Program-made: the position numbers and the translations under genes
Notes under the pieces: generated by a model
What the model saw: only the letters and a program-made list of their open reading frames with translations
The model's database searches: none
What the model was told of the DNA's origin: nothing
In this document: one piece after another, positions 34,288 to 43,365 of the stretch
How the letters are laid out: every line of letters starts with the position of its first letter
How positions within the stretch are numbered: position 1 is the first letter of the stretch
Assembly (NCBI GenBank): GCA_050699435.1
Contig: JBOHGM010000009.1
Coordinates: 9,479-73,478 of the forward strand
Length of the DNA: 64,000 nucleotides
Source of the DNA: GCA-003244245 sp050699435
GTDB lineage: Bacteria > Actinomycetota > Actinomycetes > Mycobacteriales > Pseudonocardiaceae
Reading direction: 5' to 3'

Positions 34288-35427
34288 ATGGCATCCACTA
34301 CCATGATCCAGCGGGTGAGCGACACCCAAGGCCGCCCCGCTTGGCTCGTGTCAGGTCATGAGCGGGTGCGAGACCTGCTGGCCGACCCCCGGCTCAGCCG
34401 CTCGCACCCCAACCCGGGACACCCGGTCCGGCTCACCCAGCCGGGTCTGTTCGGGGGGCCGATCCCCGATCCGGAAGGGGAGCTGGCCGACCTTCACCGG
34501 ATGCGCAGGCTGCTGACACCGTCGTTGTCGGCCCGTCGCATGGAGAGTTTGCGGCCCCGCGTCGAGATGATCGTCGACGAATTGCTCGACGAGCTTGGCG
34601 GCAGCGGGCCCCCGGCCGACTTCCACACCATCGTCGCGTTCCCCTTGCCTGCACTCGTGGTCTGCGAGCTGCTCGGGGTGCCCGCCGAGGATCGTGCGGA
34701 CTTCTGCCGGTGGCAGATCGAGGCGAAGGAGGTCAGTAAGCCCGCTGTCGCCCGAGGTGGCCTGCAGTCGCTGTGGCGGTACCTGGGCACCCTGATCGAG
34801 CGCAAGCGCTCGGTCCCGAGCGACGACGTCATCTCGGATCTGCTGCACGCCGCCGAGCTCGACCCGATGCTGACCGACGACGGGATCGCCCATCTCGCCG
34901 CCGGACTTCTGTTCGCCGGGCACGCACCCGTCGTCGCCATCATCGACCGGGGCATGCTGCTGCTGCTGACCCACGCCGAGCAGCGGGAGGCGCTGCAGCG
35001 CGACTCGGCGCTGGCCGCCCCGGCCCTCGAAGAGATCTTCCGCTTCGCCAGCCCGATCGAGCGGCGGCGAGCCGCTCGGCGGGGGGGCCTGACCCGGTAC
35101 GCCTCCGTCGACATCGAGGTCGACGGCGTTACCATCCGCGCGGGCGACACGGTGATGTTCGCCGTGCAGGACGCCAACGAGGACGACGGCGTCTTCCCCG
35201 ACCCGAAGCGCTTCGACATCACCCGCGAGCGCAACCCGCACCTCTCGCTGAGCCACGGCGCACATTTCTGCCTCGGAGCCCCGCTGGCCCGGGTGGAGCT
35301 CCAGTACCTGTTCGTCCGCCTGTTCGAACGCTTCCCTGCCCTTCGGCTTGCTGTGCCCCTCGACGAGATCCAGCCCGTCCGCGATGCCGTAGCCGGCGCC
35401 GTCAACCACCTCCCCGTCACCTGGTAG
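34288..35427 (+). CDS. Cytochrome P450 with atypical I-helix
   Basis: 379 residues from ATG 34288, GAAGGA eleven bases upstream. Motifs: RLSRSHPNPGHP near the N-terminus, LEEIFR (ExxR) about residue 247, and HGAHFCLGAPLAR with heme Cys328. The usual acid-alcohol pair of the I-helix (AGxET) is replaced by AGHAPVV, and the conserved Phe before the heme loop is Leu. Such changes occur in P450s doing coupling or other unusual oxidations. The N-terminus is about 25 residues shorter than many. A redox partner is not encoded nearby. Substrate unknown. Confidence 0.85.
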   Translation: MASTTMIQRVSDTQGRPAWLVSGHERVRDLLADPRLSRSHPNPGHPVRLTQPGLFGGPIPDPEGELADLHRMRRLLTPSLSARRMESLRPRVEMIVDELLDELGGSGPPADFHTIVAFPLPALVVCELLGVPAEDRADFCRWQIEAKEVSKPAVARGGLQSLWRYLGTLIERKRSVPSDDVISDLLHAAELDPMLTDDGIAHLAAGLLFAGHAPVVAIIDRGMLLLLTHAEQREALQRDSALAAPALEEIFRFASPIERRRAARRGGLTRYASVDIEVDGVTIRAGDTVMFAVQDANEDDGVFPDPKRFDITRERNPHLSLSHGAHFCLGAPLARVELQYLFVRLFERFPALRLAVPLDEIQPVRDAVAGAVNHLPVTW

Positions 35428-35494
35428 CCCGTCCTCTCCCGCGATCCGACCCCCGACGCCGGAGAGGCGTGGCGTTGCCATCGAGCTCTGCCAC

Positions 35495-36364
35495 CTAGTC
35501 CAGCAACTGGTCATCCCGGACCGCGCGGTCCGCGGCGGCCCGGTGTTCGGGCAGGACGCGCCCGAAGAGCTGGCGGGTGCGCTCGACGCTGCCGATGACT
35601 CCGGGACGTTCGGTGTAGGCGAGGATCGCCGTGTGGCGGGCCACCGAGCCGCGGACCGAACTCACCCGGTGCAGCGCGTGGCGACCCCGGAACAACTGGA
35701 GATCGCCAGGACGCAGGGTGAGCCGGCGGATCAGGTGCGCGCCCTCGCCGGACAACACGGCCCGCACGTCGTCGAAATTCTCCGCCCGCGCGGACCTGAT
35801 GTCCGGGCAGTACTCGAAGGTGCCGCCACCTTCGGCGTCCTGCGTCAGCAGGCTCACGGTGAACTCGTTGGTGTCGAAGTGCCACGGGTGTGACTCGCCG
35901 GGCAGCACCACGTTGAGGCACAGTCCGGCCAGGGGGTCCGCGAGCTCGTGAACCCGCGGCAGCTCGAAGCAGTCGGCGATGAACTGCTGGAACAACGGGC
36001 TGGTGTACAGCCGATGGATCACCGCGCCGGGCGGGATCCGATCGCGCGGCACGAACGCGTTGCCCCGTTGCATGCGGATGAGGCCCGCGTGGTTCGCCGG
36101 CAGCGGGGTGTCCAGCGCGATGTTGTAGGCGTTCACCGTCTCCACGTCGTAGTGGGCGGACGGGGCGATCGCCGCGCCCTCCCGCCGCGCCGTCCCGACC
36201 AGCGCCGGCGCGATGAAATCCGCCAACACGCTGCAACCGCCGTCGCGGAGCCCCTCCCTGGCGTGGGAAACTGTGCGCTGCCATTCCGCGCTACCCGGCC
36301 GCGTCAGGGGGTACCGGGCGGTGTTCAGCAGGTGGCCGATCACCGGAGTCTCCGACCCGGGCAC
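35495..36364 (-). CDS. BesD/HalD-like 2OG-Fe(II) oxygenase, hydroxylase type
   Basis: 289 residues from GTG 36364, after AGGAAGGAGG. The iron motif is in ESHPWHFDTNEFTVSLLTQD (His162, Asp164), with GGTFEYCPDIRS and the distal FRGRHALHRV (His229/His232). This layout is that of the BesD/HalD family of amino-acid halogenases and related hydroxylases. Halogenases have Gly instead of the Asp; Asp is present here, so hydroxylation is predicted. Amino-acid substrate is an inference. Convergent with the P450 and divergent from the acyltransferase-like gene, with 81 bases between the latter two starts. Confidence 0.7.
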   Translation of the reverse strand: MPGSETPVIGHLLNTARYPLTRPGSAEWQRTVSHAREGLRDGGCSVLADFIAPALVGTARREGAAIAPSAHYDVETVNAYNIALDTPLPANHAGLIRMQRGNAFVPRDRIPPGAVIHRLYTSPLFQQFIADCFELPRVHELADPLAGLCLNVVLPGESHPWHFDTNEFTVSLLTQDAEGGGTFEYCPDIRSARAENFDDVRAVLSGEGAHLIRRLTLRPGDLQLFRGRHALHRVSSVRGSVARHTAILAYTERPGVIGSVERTRQLFGRVLPEHRAAADRAVRDDQLLD

Positions 36365-36445
36365 AGCGATCAGTCCTCCTTCCTGAGTCGCGTCCGGCCC
36401 TCCCCGCGGCGGCAAGCCGTCGGTTCTGACCCAGCGAAGTCGAGG

Positions 36446-38293
36446 ATGACGTTGAACAGCGGCCGAGATTACTCGACACGGACCTTCGGTAACGAGGAGC
36501 TTTTGCCCCGCGTCCCGTTGCCGGACCTGGAGGGCAGCTGCGAGCGGTTCCTCGCCTGGTGCGCGCCGCTGCTGACGCCGGCCCAGCTGGAGGAAACCCG
36601 CGCCGCTGTCGAGGAGTCCCTGGCGACCGACAGCCCCGCCCGGGTCCTGCACGCGGCGCTCGAACGCTACGACGCCGAGCCGGGAGTGCACAGCTGGCTC
36701 GACACGTTCTGGCCGTACCGTTACCTCGGTCGCCGAGACCGCATCGCGCTCAACGCGAACTTCTTCTTCCTGTTCCGGGATGCGCTACCCGCACAAGGGG
36801 CGGGGGAGCCGCAGGTGGCCCGCGCGGCGCAGCTCGTGGCCGCGGCGGTCGACTTCACACGGCGACTGGACGACGAGCGCATTCCTCCTGCCTTCCAGCG
36901 CGCAGCGCCGCTGTCGATGGAGCAGCACAAGTTCCTGTTCTCCTCGACCCGGATCCCCGGCCGGGAGCAGGACACCGTCCGGGCGCCGTACTGCGCGCAG
37001 CGGCCGGGACCGTCGCGGGCGCGGCACATCGTGGTGTTCGTGCGTGGGCGGATGGTCCGCATGGACGTGGTGGCCCCCGACGGCCGGCCGTACCCGGTGC
37101 CCGAGATCGGCGCCGCCCTGCGCGCCGTTCAGGAGGCCGCGGCGGCCTCGGTTCACCCCGCGGAGTCAGTCGGGCACCTCACCACCATGGCGCGCGCGGA
37201 GTGGGCAGACCGACGGCAGACCTTGCTCGCGCTCGATCCCGCGAATGCGGATGCTCTCGACACGGTCGAGTCCGCGCTGTTCTGCCTGTGCCTCGACGCT
37301 CTCGCGCCCCGGGACACCCTGCAGGCGTGCGACACCCTGCTGCATGGCGACAGTGCTAACCGGTGGTTCGACAAGGCCCTTTCCCTGATCGTCTTCTCCG
37401 ACGGCCGAGCGGGCATCAACGTCGAGCACTGCGGTGTGGACGGGACGACGATCCTCAGCTTCGTCGACGACATCCTTGGCCTGTCGACGGACGAACTGTC
37501 CGGGCCGTTCGCCGCGGGACGGCCTGCGTTCGAGCTCGTCGAGTTCGTGCTCGACGACGACCTGCGGGCCGCGGTGCAGGCGGCCGCGGACTCCTTCGCG
37601 GCCTACGCGGCCGATACCGCGACGACCCTGGTGTCCTTCGAAGACTTCGGTGCCGACCAGGCGAAGAAGCTGGGGATGTCGCCGGACGGGTTCGTGCAGA
37701 TGGCGTACCAACTCGCGCACCGGCGCGCGAAAGGTCAGATCGGGGCGACCTACGAGTCCATCGCCACCCGGCAGTACCGGCACGGCCGCACCGAGGCGAT
37801 GCGGGTCGTCACGCCCGAGGTCCTGGCGTTCGTCGCGGCGATGGACGACCCGGACGCCGATGATGCCGCGCGCCGGGACGCGTTCCGCTCCGCCGCGCAG
37901 GCACACGTCGCACGAGCGAAGGACTGCCAGCAGGGCCGCGCGCCCGAGCAGCACCTGTGGGAGCTGCAGCTGATCCAGCGCCGACGGGGTGCCGAGCTGG
38001 GGGTCACCGAACCACTCGCACTCTACGAGTCGCCGGGCTGGCTCACGATGCGTGACGACTACCTGAGCACCAGCTCCGCGCCCTCGACCAACATCGAGTA
38101 CTTCGGTTTCGGTTCCACCAGCAGCCAGTGCATCGGCGTCGCCTACGTGCTGTTGCCCGACCGCCTCAACCTCTATCTGAGTACGCCACGTCGGGTCGCG
38201 AATCAGATGGCCGCGTTCGCAGGCGAGCTGCGCCAGGCGATCGGCGAGCTGGTGGACCTGCTCACGCTCAGCAGGGGATCACTCACCGGGTGA
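36446..38293 (+). CDS. Choline/carnitine O-acyltransferase-like protein
   Basis: 615 residues from ATG 36446. The catalytic His is in GINVEHCGVDGTTI (His328), the E-H-x3-D-G pattern of choline/carnitine acyltransferases. Near the C-terminus DDYLSTSSAPSTNIEYFGFG and STSSQCIGVAYVLLPDRLN carry the Ser-Thr-Ser and Gly-rich signatures. Length is typical of the family (about 600). These enzymes move acyl groups between CoA and hydroxyls of carnitine or choline. They are uncommon in bacteria; placement beside oxygenases suggests acylation of a small hydroxylated product, which is inference. Confidence 0.75.
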   Translation: MTLNSGRDYSTRTFGNEELLPRVPLPDLEGSCERFLAWCAPLLTPAQLEETRAAVEESLATDSPARVLHAALERYDAEPGVHSWLDTFWPYRYLGRRDRIALNANFFFLFRDALPAQGAGEPQVARAAQLVAAAVDFTRRLDDERIPPAFQRAAPLSMEQHKFLFSSTRIPGREQDTVRAPYCAQRPGPSRARHIVVFVRGRMVRMDVVAPDGRPYPVPEIGAALRAVQEAAAASVHPAESVGHLTTMARAEWADRRQTLLALDPANADALDTVESALFCLCLDALAPRDTLQACDTLLHGDSANRWFDKALSLIVFSDGRAGINVEHCGVDGTTILSFVDDILGLSTDELSGPFAAGRPAFELVEFVLDDDLRAAVQAAADSFAAYAADTATTLVSFEDFGADQAKKLGMSPDGFVQMAYQLAHRRAKGQIGATYESIATRQYRHGRTEAMRVVTPEVLAFVAAMDDPDADDAARRDAFRSAAQAHVARAKDCQQGRAPEQHLWELQLIQRRRGAELGVTEPLALYESPGWLTMRDDYLSTSSAPSTNIEYFGFGSTSSQCIGVAYVLLPDRLNLYLSTPRRVANQMAAFAGELRQAIGELVDLLTLSRGSLTG

Positions 38294-38358
38294 TTACCAT
38301 GGTGGTATGAGCGAGTCAGCATCGCCTGCCGTCCCGGGCGCTCGCCTAGGCTGCCGGG

Positions 38359-39318
38359 ATGACGACCGATGCGCTCAGGATCGTCTCGCTCCTGCCGTCG
38401 GCTACCGAGATCGTCTGCCGCCTCGGGTTGCAGGATGCGCTGGTCGGTGTGACGCATGAATGCGATCACCCGCCGGGTGTCGCCGATAAGCCCCGGCTGA
38501 CCGCGAGCCGGATCTCGCACGAGACGATGAGCAGCGTCGAGATCGACCATGCCGTCCGGTCGCAGCTCGACGGGCACGGCAGCATCTACGACCTGGATGA
38601 GACGCGGCTGCGCGCGCTGGCGCCGGACCTGATCCTGACCCAGGAACTGTGCGAGGTGTGCGCTGTCAGCTACCGCACGGTGGAGCAGGCGGCGCGTCGG
38701 CTGGACACCGACACCGCGGTCGTGTCGCTGGAGCCGAACACGATCTCCGACATTCTGGCCAACATCAGGACCGTCGGGCAGTTGACCGGTACGTCGACCA
38801 AGGCCGACCGGGTCGTCGGCGAGTTGCGCGCCCGGCTGGACACGCTGGACCGCTTGTCCACCGGCCTGACCCACCGCCCGCGCACGCTGGTCCTGGAATG
38901 GCTGGAGCCGCCGTTCGCGCCGGGCCACTGGGTTCCCGAGCAGGTCGGGCTCGCGGGCGGGGACGCCTCGTTCGGGGCTGCCGGTGCCGCATCGCGCACC
39001 ACGACCGCCGAGGAGATCCGAGCCTACGCACCGGAGGTGGTGGTGCTGGCCCCGTGCGGTTTCGACATCGACGACACCGTCCGCCGGCTGCCCGCGGCGC
39101 GGTTACCAGATGGCTGGGCGGAGCTGCCCGCGGTGCGCGACCGGCGGGTGTGGGCGGTCGACGCGACCTCCTACTTCAGCCGGCCGGGGCCACGAGTGGT
39201 GGACGGTGCGGAGATCCTCGCCGCCATCCTGCACCCGGAGGTGTTCGGCGAACCGCAGCCGTACCAGGCGATCCGCGTATCGCCCGAGCAGATGCACATG
39301 CAGGCCGGTCAGCGGTAG
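38359..39318 (+). CDS. Cobalamin-binding protein (BtuF-like, cytosolic)
   Basis: 319 residues from ATG 38359. Begins LRIVSLLPSATEIVCRLGLQ, the start of BtuF-type substrate-binding folds, but lacks a signal peptide or lipobox. Further motifs are VGVTHECDHPP and VSLEPNTISDILANI. The usual periplasmic members deliver cobalamin to BtuCD; this signal-less version is common as a stand-alone gene in actinobacteria and may act in the cytosol. No permease or ATPase lies beside it. Role unclear. Confidence 0.7.
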   Translation: MTTDALRIVSLLPSATEIVCRLGLQDALVGVTHECDHPPGVADKPRLTASRISHETMSSVEIDHAVRSQLDGHGSIYDLDETRLRALAPDLILTQELCEVCAVSYRTVEQAARRLDTDTAVVSLEPNTISDILANIRTVGQLTGTSTKADRVVGELRARLDTLDRLSTGLTHRPRTLVLEWLEPPFAPGHWVPEQVGLAGGDASFGAAGAASRTTTAEEIRAYAPEVVVLAPCGFDIDDTVRRLPAARLPDGWAELPAVRDRRVWAVDATSYFSRPGPRVVDGAEILAAILHPEVFGEPQPYQAIRVSPEQMHMQAGQR

Positions 39319-39329
39319 TCATACCGGCA

Positions 39330-40478
39330 CTACCCCAACCTGTGGTGCCACACCAGCCGGGTGCGGACGAAGTCATCGGTGGACGTGCGCGGCGGTGGCG
39401 CCGATGCGGGCGGCTCGCGGGGGCTGTCCGGGTGTCCGCTCAGCCGGGCGCTGGCGTCGATGTTGGCCTGGACGCGTTCCCGCCGGTGCTGTTCGTAGCT
39501 GGTGAAGGCGTGCTCGACATCGGGTTGGTCGCGCAGCGCTTTGGCCAGGATCACCGCGTCCTCCAGGGCCATCGAGGCGCCCTGGCCGGTGGCCGGGGAG
39601 GCCGCGTGCGCGGCGTCGCCGATCACGAGCATGCCGTCGCGATGCCAGGTGGTGACATCGGGCAGGTCGTAGGCGTTGGTGACCAGTATCCGGTGGGCCG
39701 CCGCCACGATGCGCGGCGCTGGTGAGCGCTCCTGCCGCAGCAAGCTGGACAGGGCTGCTTTCCACCGCGATGTGCTGCCGTGCCTGATGTCGTCGCGGCG
39801 CAGTTCGCCGTCGCGGACCCGGGCGAACCACCAGGTGCCGTCGTCGCCGGTGACGATGTAGCCGAACGCGACCGCCCCACGGACGACGTTGAAACTGTCC
39901 GGTTCGGCGGGCACCCCGGTGTCGGTGGAATAGCCGTAGAAGATGCGCTGGCCCACGTAGCGCGGCGGCGCCGCCGGGTCGATCATCGTGCGGACGGTGG
40001 AGTTCAACCCGTCGGCGCCGATCAGCACGTCACCGGCGGCCTGGGTGTCGTCGTCGAAGAACGCGGTCGGGCCACGCGCGCCGCTGCGCACCCGGATCAG
40101 CCGTTTACCGCGATGGATCCGGATCCCCCGGCGCTGTGCCTCCTGCTGTAGCACGGCGCAGAGGGTGGCGCGGGTCAGGTAGCGGTAGCGGGTGGCGGGG
40201 TGCTGGTGGTCGCCGATCGGGACGGTGCCGACCTGCGTGCCGTCGCCGTCGTGGATCCGCATGACGGTCAGCGGCGCACCCGCTGCGGCGACCATTGCGT
40301 CCGCGTCGATCTGCCGCAGGGCGTGCATCCCGTTGCTGGCCAGCGTCAGGAACGCACCGGTATCGAGACTGCTCTGCGGGTGGGCCTCGTAGACGGCGGC
40401 CTCGATACCCGCCTTGTGCAGGGCGATCGCCGCTGCCGTCCCGGCGATACCCGCCCCGATGATCAGAACCTCGGCCAT
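39330..40478 (-). CDS. FAD-dependent monooxygenase
   Basis: 382 residues from ATG 40478, preceded by GAGGGG. Motifs: N-terminal IIGAGIAGTAAAIALHKAGI (FAD ADP-binding), central VLIGADGLNSTVR (DG fingerprint), and late MLVIGDAAHAASPATGQGAS (GD). This order is that of class A aromatic or salicylate hydroxylase-like flavoprotein monooxygenases. Length is typical. No signal peptide. Convergent with the cobalamin-binding gene, 11 bases apart. Substrate is not deducible. Confidence 0.8.
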   Translation of the reverse strand: MAEVLIIGAGIAGTAAAIALHKAGIEAAVYEAHPQSSLDTGAFLTLASNGMHALRQIDADAMVAAAGAPLTVMRIHDGDGTQVGTVPIGDHQHPATRYRYLTRATLCAVLQQEAQRRGIRIHRGKRLIRVRSGARGPTAFFDDDTQAAGDVLIGADGLNSTVRTMIDPAAPPRYVGQRIFYGYSTDTGVPAEPDSFNVVRGAVAFGYIVTGDDGTWWFARVRDGELRRDDIRHGSTSRWKAALSSLLRQERSPAPRIVAAAHRILVTNAYDLPDVTTWHRDGMLVIGDAAHAASPATGQGASMALEDAVILAKALRDQPDVEHAFTSYEQHRRERVQANIDASARLSGHPDSPREPPASAPPPRTSTDDFVRTRLVWHHRLG

Positions 40479-40530
40479 CACCCCTCATCCTGCCGGGCGC
40501 GCGTCCCGGTCCGCTGCCGGACCGGACGGC

Positions 40531-40719
40531 GCCCCGGCCGATGTGCGGCTTTCGGAGCTGTTCGCGCCCGGCAAGGACTCGCTGACCAGCTACGGTTTCA
40601 TGGTCCAGCGACACGAGTGCGCCGACGCTGCCATCCCGCACTACCACGATGCCCTGTGCTCTGCAACTGCAGCTCGACCAGCTTGGCAGTGGAGGAAAGG
40701 CCCTGTGGATAACTCGTGA
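40531..40719 (+). pseudogene. DUF899 (thioredoxin-like) gene fragment
   Basis: The frame contains VRLSELFAPGKDSLTSYGFM, the N-terminal hallmark of DUF899 thioredoxin-like proteins (LSELF plus a short loop). It ends after about 60 residues where relatives continue for 150 or more with a CPxCT motif. A possible match in another frame at 40660-40705 suggests a frameshift. No start site is obvious. A degraded remnant. Confidence 0.45.
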
Positions 40720-40792
40720 GTGGCGATGGTGGGGTGGCCAAGCTCGCTCAGGACTGATCCGGGCGCTCTCGTCGTTGGAAAGCCTCTTGTCG

Positions 40793-41401
40793 TCAGCAGA
40801 TCGGTAGCCCATTCGGAGGCGTCGGTCCGCGATCCTTTGGCAGGTCGGTGTACAGGTCCGGGATGAAGAACCCGTCCTTCATCTTGTTCCACACCGGCCA
40901 GTCGTTGGGCTGCCCTGGAGCCGGCGCCGGATCGGACAGCGGCTGCCCGTCCCTCACCTGACATAGGACCTCGACGAGCTCACCCTCAGCAGGCCCGTAC
41001 AGCTTGCCACTCTGGTTGGTCGGCTGCTCGAACTTGGAAACGCCGCTGCCTCCGGTGTTGATCACTCGTGCGCGTACAGCGGGGAGTGGAGCAGCCAGTC
41101 CTGGCTGCGTCGGCGCCGCAGTCACCCTGCTCGTCGGTGTATCGTCGTTCAAGACGTACGTGGCAATGGCACCGATCAGTGCGGCAACCACGACTGCACC
41201 GGCGGCGACGTACGCCGCCAGGAGCGTCGCCCGTGCAGGGGTCAGCTCCCTGCGCGTGGTGCCCGCTCCGACCGGACGTCGGCCAGAGGTCTTGGGTGGC
41301 GGGCGGTTTGCCACGCTTCTCACTCTGCGGCCGCGTCCCGCCGGCCTCCGGCTGCTCGCTCCTACCCCGCCCCACTGCCGCCGGCTTCTTCGACCGCTCA
41401 T
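40793..41401 (-). CDS. Membrane-anchored SH3-like hypothetical protein
   Basis: 202 residues from ATG 41401. A basic N-terminal tail with many Arg (about 55 residues) precedes one transmembrane helix, LLAAYVAAGAVVVAALIGAI. The extracytoplasmic part ends KMKDGFFIPDLYTDLPKDRG with a GKLYGPAEGELVEVLCQV core like bacterial SH3 domains. No enzyme motif. Probably sits in the cell wall facing side and binds peptidoglycan or another protein. Function unknown. Confidence 0.55.
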   Translation of the reverse strand: MSGRRSRRQWGGVGASSRRPAGRGRRVRSVANRPPPKTSGRRPVGAGTTRRELTPARATLLAAYVAAGAVVVAALIGAIATYVLNDDTPTSRVTAAPTQPGLAAPLPAVRARVINTGGSGVSKFEQPTNQSGKLYGPAEGELVEVLCQVRDGQPLSDPAPAPGQPNDWPVWNKMKDGFFIPDLYTDLPKDRGPTPPNGLPIC

Positions 41402-42204
41402 CAGATGAGGATGGGGTCGCCGCGTTGGAACTCTCGGGCGACGAAGCCATCACCGGCCTCCTCCAGATGGGGGTCAACTCCAGATGGGGGTCAACTCCAG
41501 TCAGACATTGAGCGGTAAATTGTCAAACGTACTCGCTATCGGGTTCGTTCCTGTCCAGGTGGCCGGACACCCCGGAGGGGTGTCGCCTGTGACCAGGCCA
41601 CGGATTGTGAGCACTGGCCTTGCCTGTCGCGCACTCGCGGACAGGTCCGCAGGGGTAGGCGCGTTGCGGCGTGCGAACTCCGCGGGCCGGAGGGTTGGCG
41701 GCGGTTAAGGACAGCTCAGCAGGGGGTTGGCGGTACTTGAAGAGCCCCCATCAGCCGATGCGGCGGTGCACGGTGTCCTTGGTGGATGGGCCGGGCGGTG
41801 CTGGGGCGATCCACGGGCCGTCGATGGACGGGTCCAGCACGCCTGCCTCGAGCCAGGTGAAGCGGTCGTCAGGACCTGCTCGGCGGGCACGCCGCGCTCA
41901 CCGCGGGCGGCCAGCGACTCCGCGATCGCTTCTTTCGCGTCGTGGGCGTTGAACGCCTCGGCAGCGTCAGCTTGCCGACACCCTTGCGGGATCCTGGGCG
42001 ACGTAGCGGCCCAGGTGGGAGACGCCGTAGCGCTCGGCGACCTCAGCGAGCGCCAGGTGTGTGGCGTCTGACCGGCTCGTCGGGTGGTGATCATCGGGTC
42101 TAGTGTGTCGCTGGCACCGGGCAGCGGACGCCGGCTGCGGGTGCTGGAAACCGGCCGGGCAGTTCGTGCGAATACCGAGCCGAGCACTCGGTGCTGATCG
42201 TGAG
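41402..42204. other. Gene-poor stretch with small repeats and remnants
   Basis: 803 bases without a convincing gene. It holds an 18-bp tandem duplication (CTCCAGATGGGGGTCAA, twice, 41460-41496). A perfect 8-bp stem-loop GACACCCC/GGGGTGTC lies at 41566-41584. A minus-strand coding-like fragment, ALAEVAERYGVSHLGRYVAQ, is at about 41975-42065. Likely decayed sequence. Confidence 0.5.
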
Positions 42205-43365
42205 GTGTGGGTCGATTTGATCACTAAGCCGCTGGCCGGGTCCCAGCAGACGCGCGGGATTGCGCACGCGGTCCGGCTGGCCGTACTGACCATGCTGCTG
42301 GCGGGTCTGTTCGCGCTGCTCAACCCGGTGCCTGCGGCGGCGCACATCGCTGGAAGCAGCGGGTCGCCGACCAACTATCGGGCCACGGTGACCGCGGTCC
42401 GGCCGGCGGTGCCGACCATCGAGGTGACCGTCGGGCTCGGCGGGCAGTGGGTACGTGTCGTCAATCAGGGGGCTGCGCAGATCGTGGTCCTCGGCTATCG
42501 CGGTGAGCCGTTCGTGCGGTTGTCCGAGAACCGGGTGCAGGTCAATGAGCTCAGCAGCACAGCCGTCGAGACCGACCTGGTTCAGGCCCCCCCGGCGGCG
42601 GACCCAGCGACCGAGCCGAGGTGGGTGACCCTGCGCGACGGAAGTGAGGCCACCTGGGCTGACACCCGGCTCGATGTGCCATCGGAGTCGGCCGGGGTGT
42701 CCTGGGAGTTGCCGCTGGTCGTGGACGGGCAGCAGGTCACCGTCCTGGGCGCCGTGGACCGCGTGCCGTCCCCTTCGCCCTGGCCATGGGTGGCGGCCCT
42801 GGTGCTGCTCGCCGCGGCGGTGTCGGCCCTCGGGTGGGTGCGGGACTGGTACCGGCCCATGGCTGCCGTTGTCACGGCGGGAGTCCTGGCCTTTGTGCTG
42901 CACCTGCTGGGCACTGGATTGGCTCCGCAACAAAGTGGGCCGGTATTCGGCTGGGCCGGCCTCGGCGCAGTGGGCGCATTCGCCTTGGTGATCGGAACCA
43001 TCACGGTGGTCAGCACGGTGCGCAGAAGGGCGTCGGCGCCGGACCGGGTCATCACGACCGGGATCATGGTGCTGCTGCTGGCCGCCACCGATATCAGCGT
43101 GCTGTGGAACTCCCAGCTTCCCTTCGCGGGCCCGGCGACGCTGGACCGCGGCCTGACGGTGCTCACCTACGCCACCGCGCTGGGGTTGCTCGTGGCAGGT
43201 GCCCGGCTGAACCGCCAGGCACGCCAGGCGGCGTCGGACACCACGCCGGACACCACGCCGGACACCACGCCGGACACCACGCCGGACACCACGGCGGACA
43301 CCACGGCGGACACCACGGCGGACACCACGGCGGACACCACGGCGTCCGGGACAGCGAGCGGCTGA
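42205..43365 (+). CDS. Membrane protein with extracellular domain and DTTP/DTTA tail
   Basis: 386 residues from GTG 42205; TTG 42217 with GAGGTG upstream is an alternative. A signal-like segment (AVLTMLLAGLFALLNPVPAA) is cut before AHIAGSSG. A beta-rich outside domain of about 140 residues follows, then several transmembrane helices (WPWVAALVLLAAAVSALGWV onward). The tail is nine 12-bp units coding DTTP x4 and DTTA x5. The stop overlaps the next start (TGATG). The outside domain begins like CopC-type His-first proteins, but I cannot assign function. Confidence 0.65.
   Translation: MWVDLITKPLAGSQQTRGIAHAVRLAVLTMLLAGLFALLNPVPAAAHIAGSSGSPTNYRATVTAVRPAVPTIEVTVGLGGQWVRVVNQGAAQIVVLGYRGEPFVRLSENRVQVNELSSTAVETDLVQAPPAADPATEPRWVTLRDGSEATWADTRLDVPSESAGVSWELPLVVDGQQVTVLGAVDRVPSPSPWPWVAALVLLAAAVSALGWVRDWYRPMAAVVTAGVLAFVLHLLGTGLAPQQSGPVFGWAGLGAVGAFALVIGTITVVSTVRRRASAPDRVITTGIMVLLLAATDISVLWNSQLPFAGPATLDRGLTVLTYATALGLLVAGARLNRQARQAASDTTPDTTPDTTPDTTPDTTADTTADTTADTTADTTASGTASG
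43237..43344. repeat. 12-bp tandem repeat x9 in the membrane-protein tail
   Basis: Four GACACCACGCCG units then five GACACCACGGCG units. They code DTTP and DTTA. Copy number should vary between strains; the tail is low-complexity and probably a spacer. Confidence 0.85.

Noticed and set aside
35495..36364. Amino-acid halogenase (BesD-type)
   Set aside because: The iron motif is His-Phe-Asp, not His-x-Gly, so halide would not have a site; called hydroxylase-type instead.
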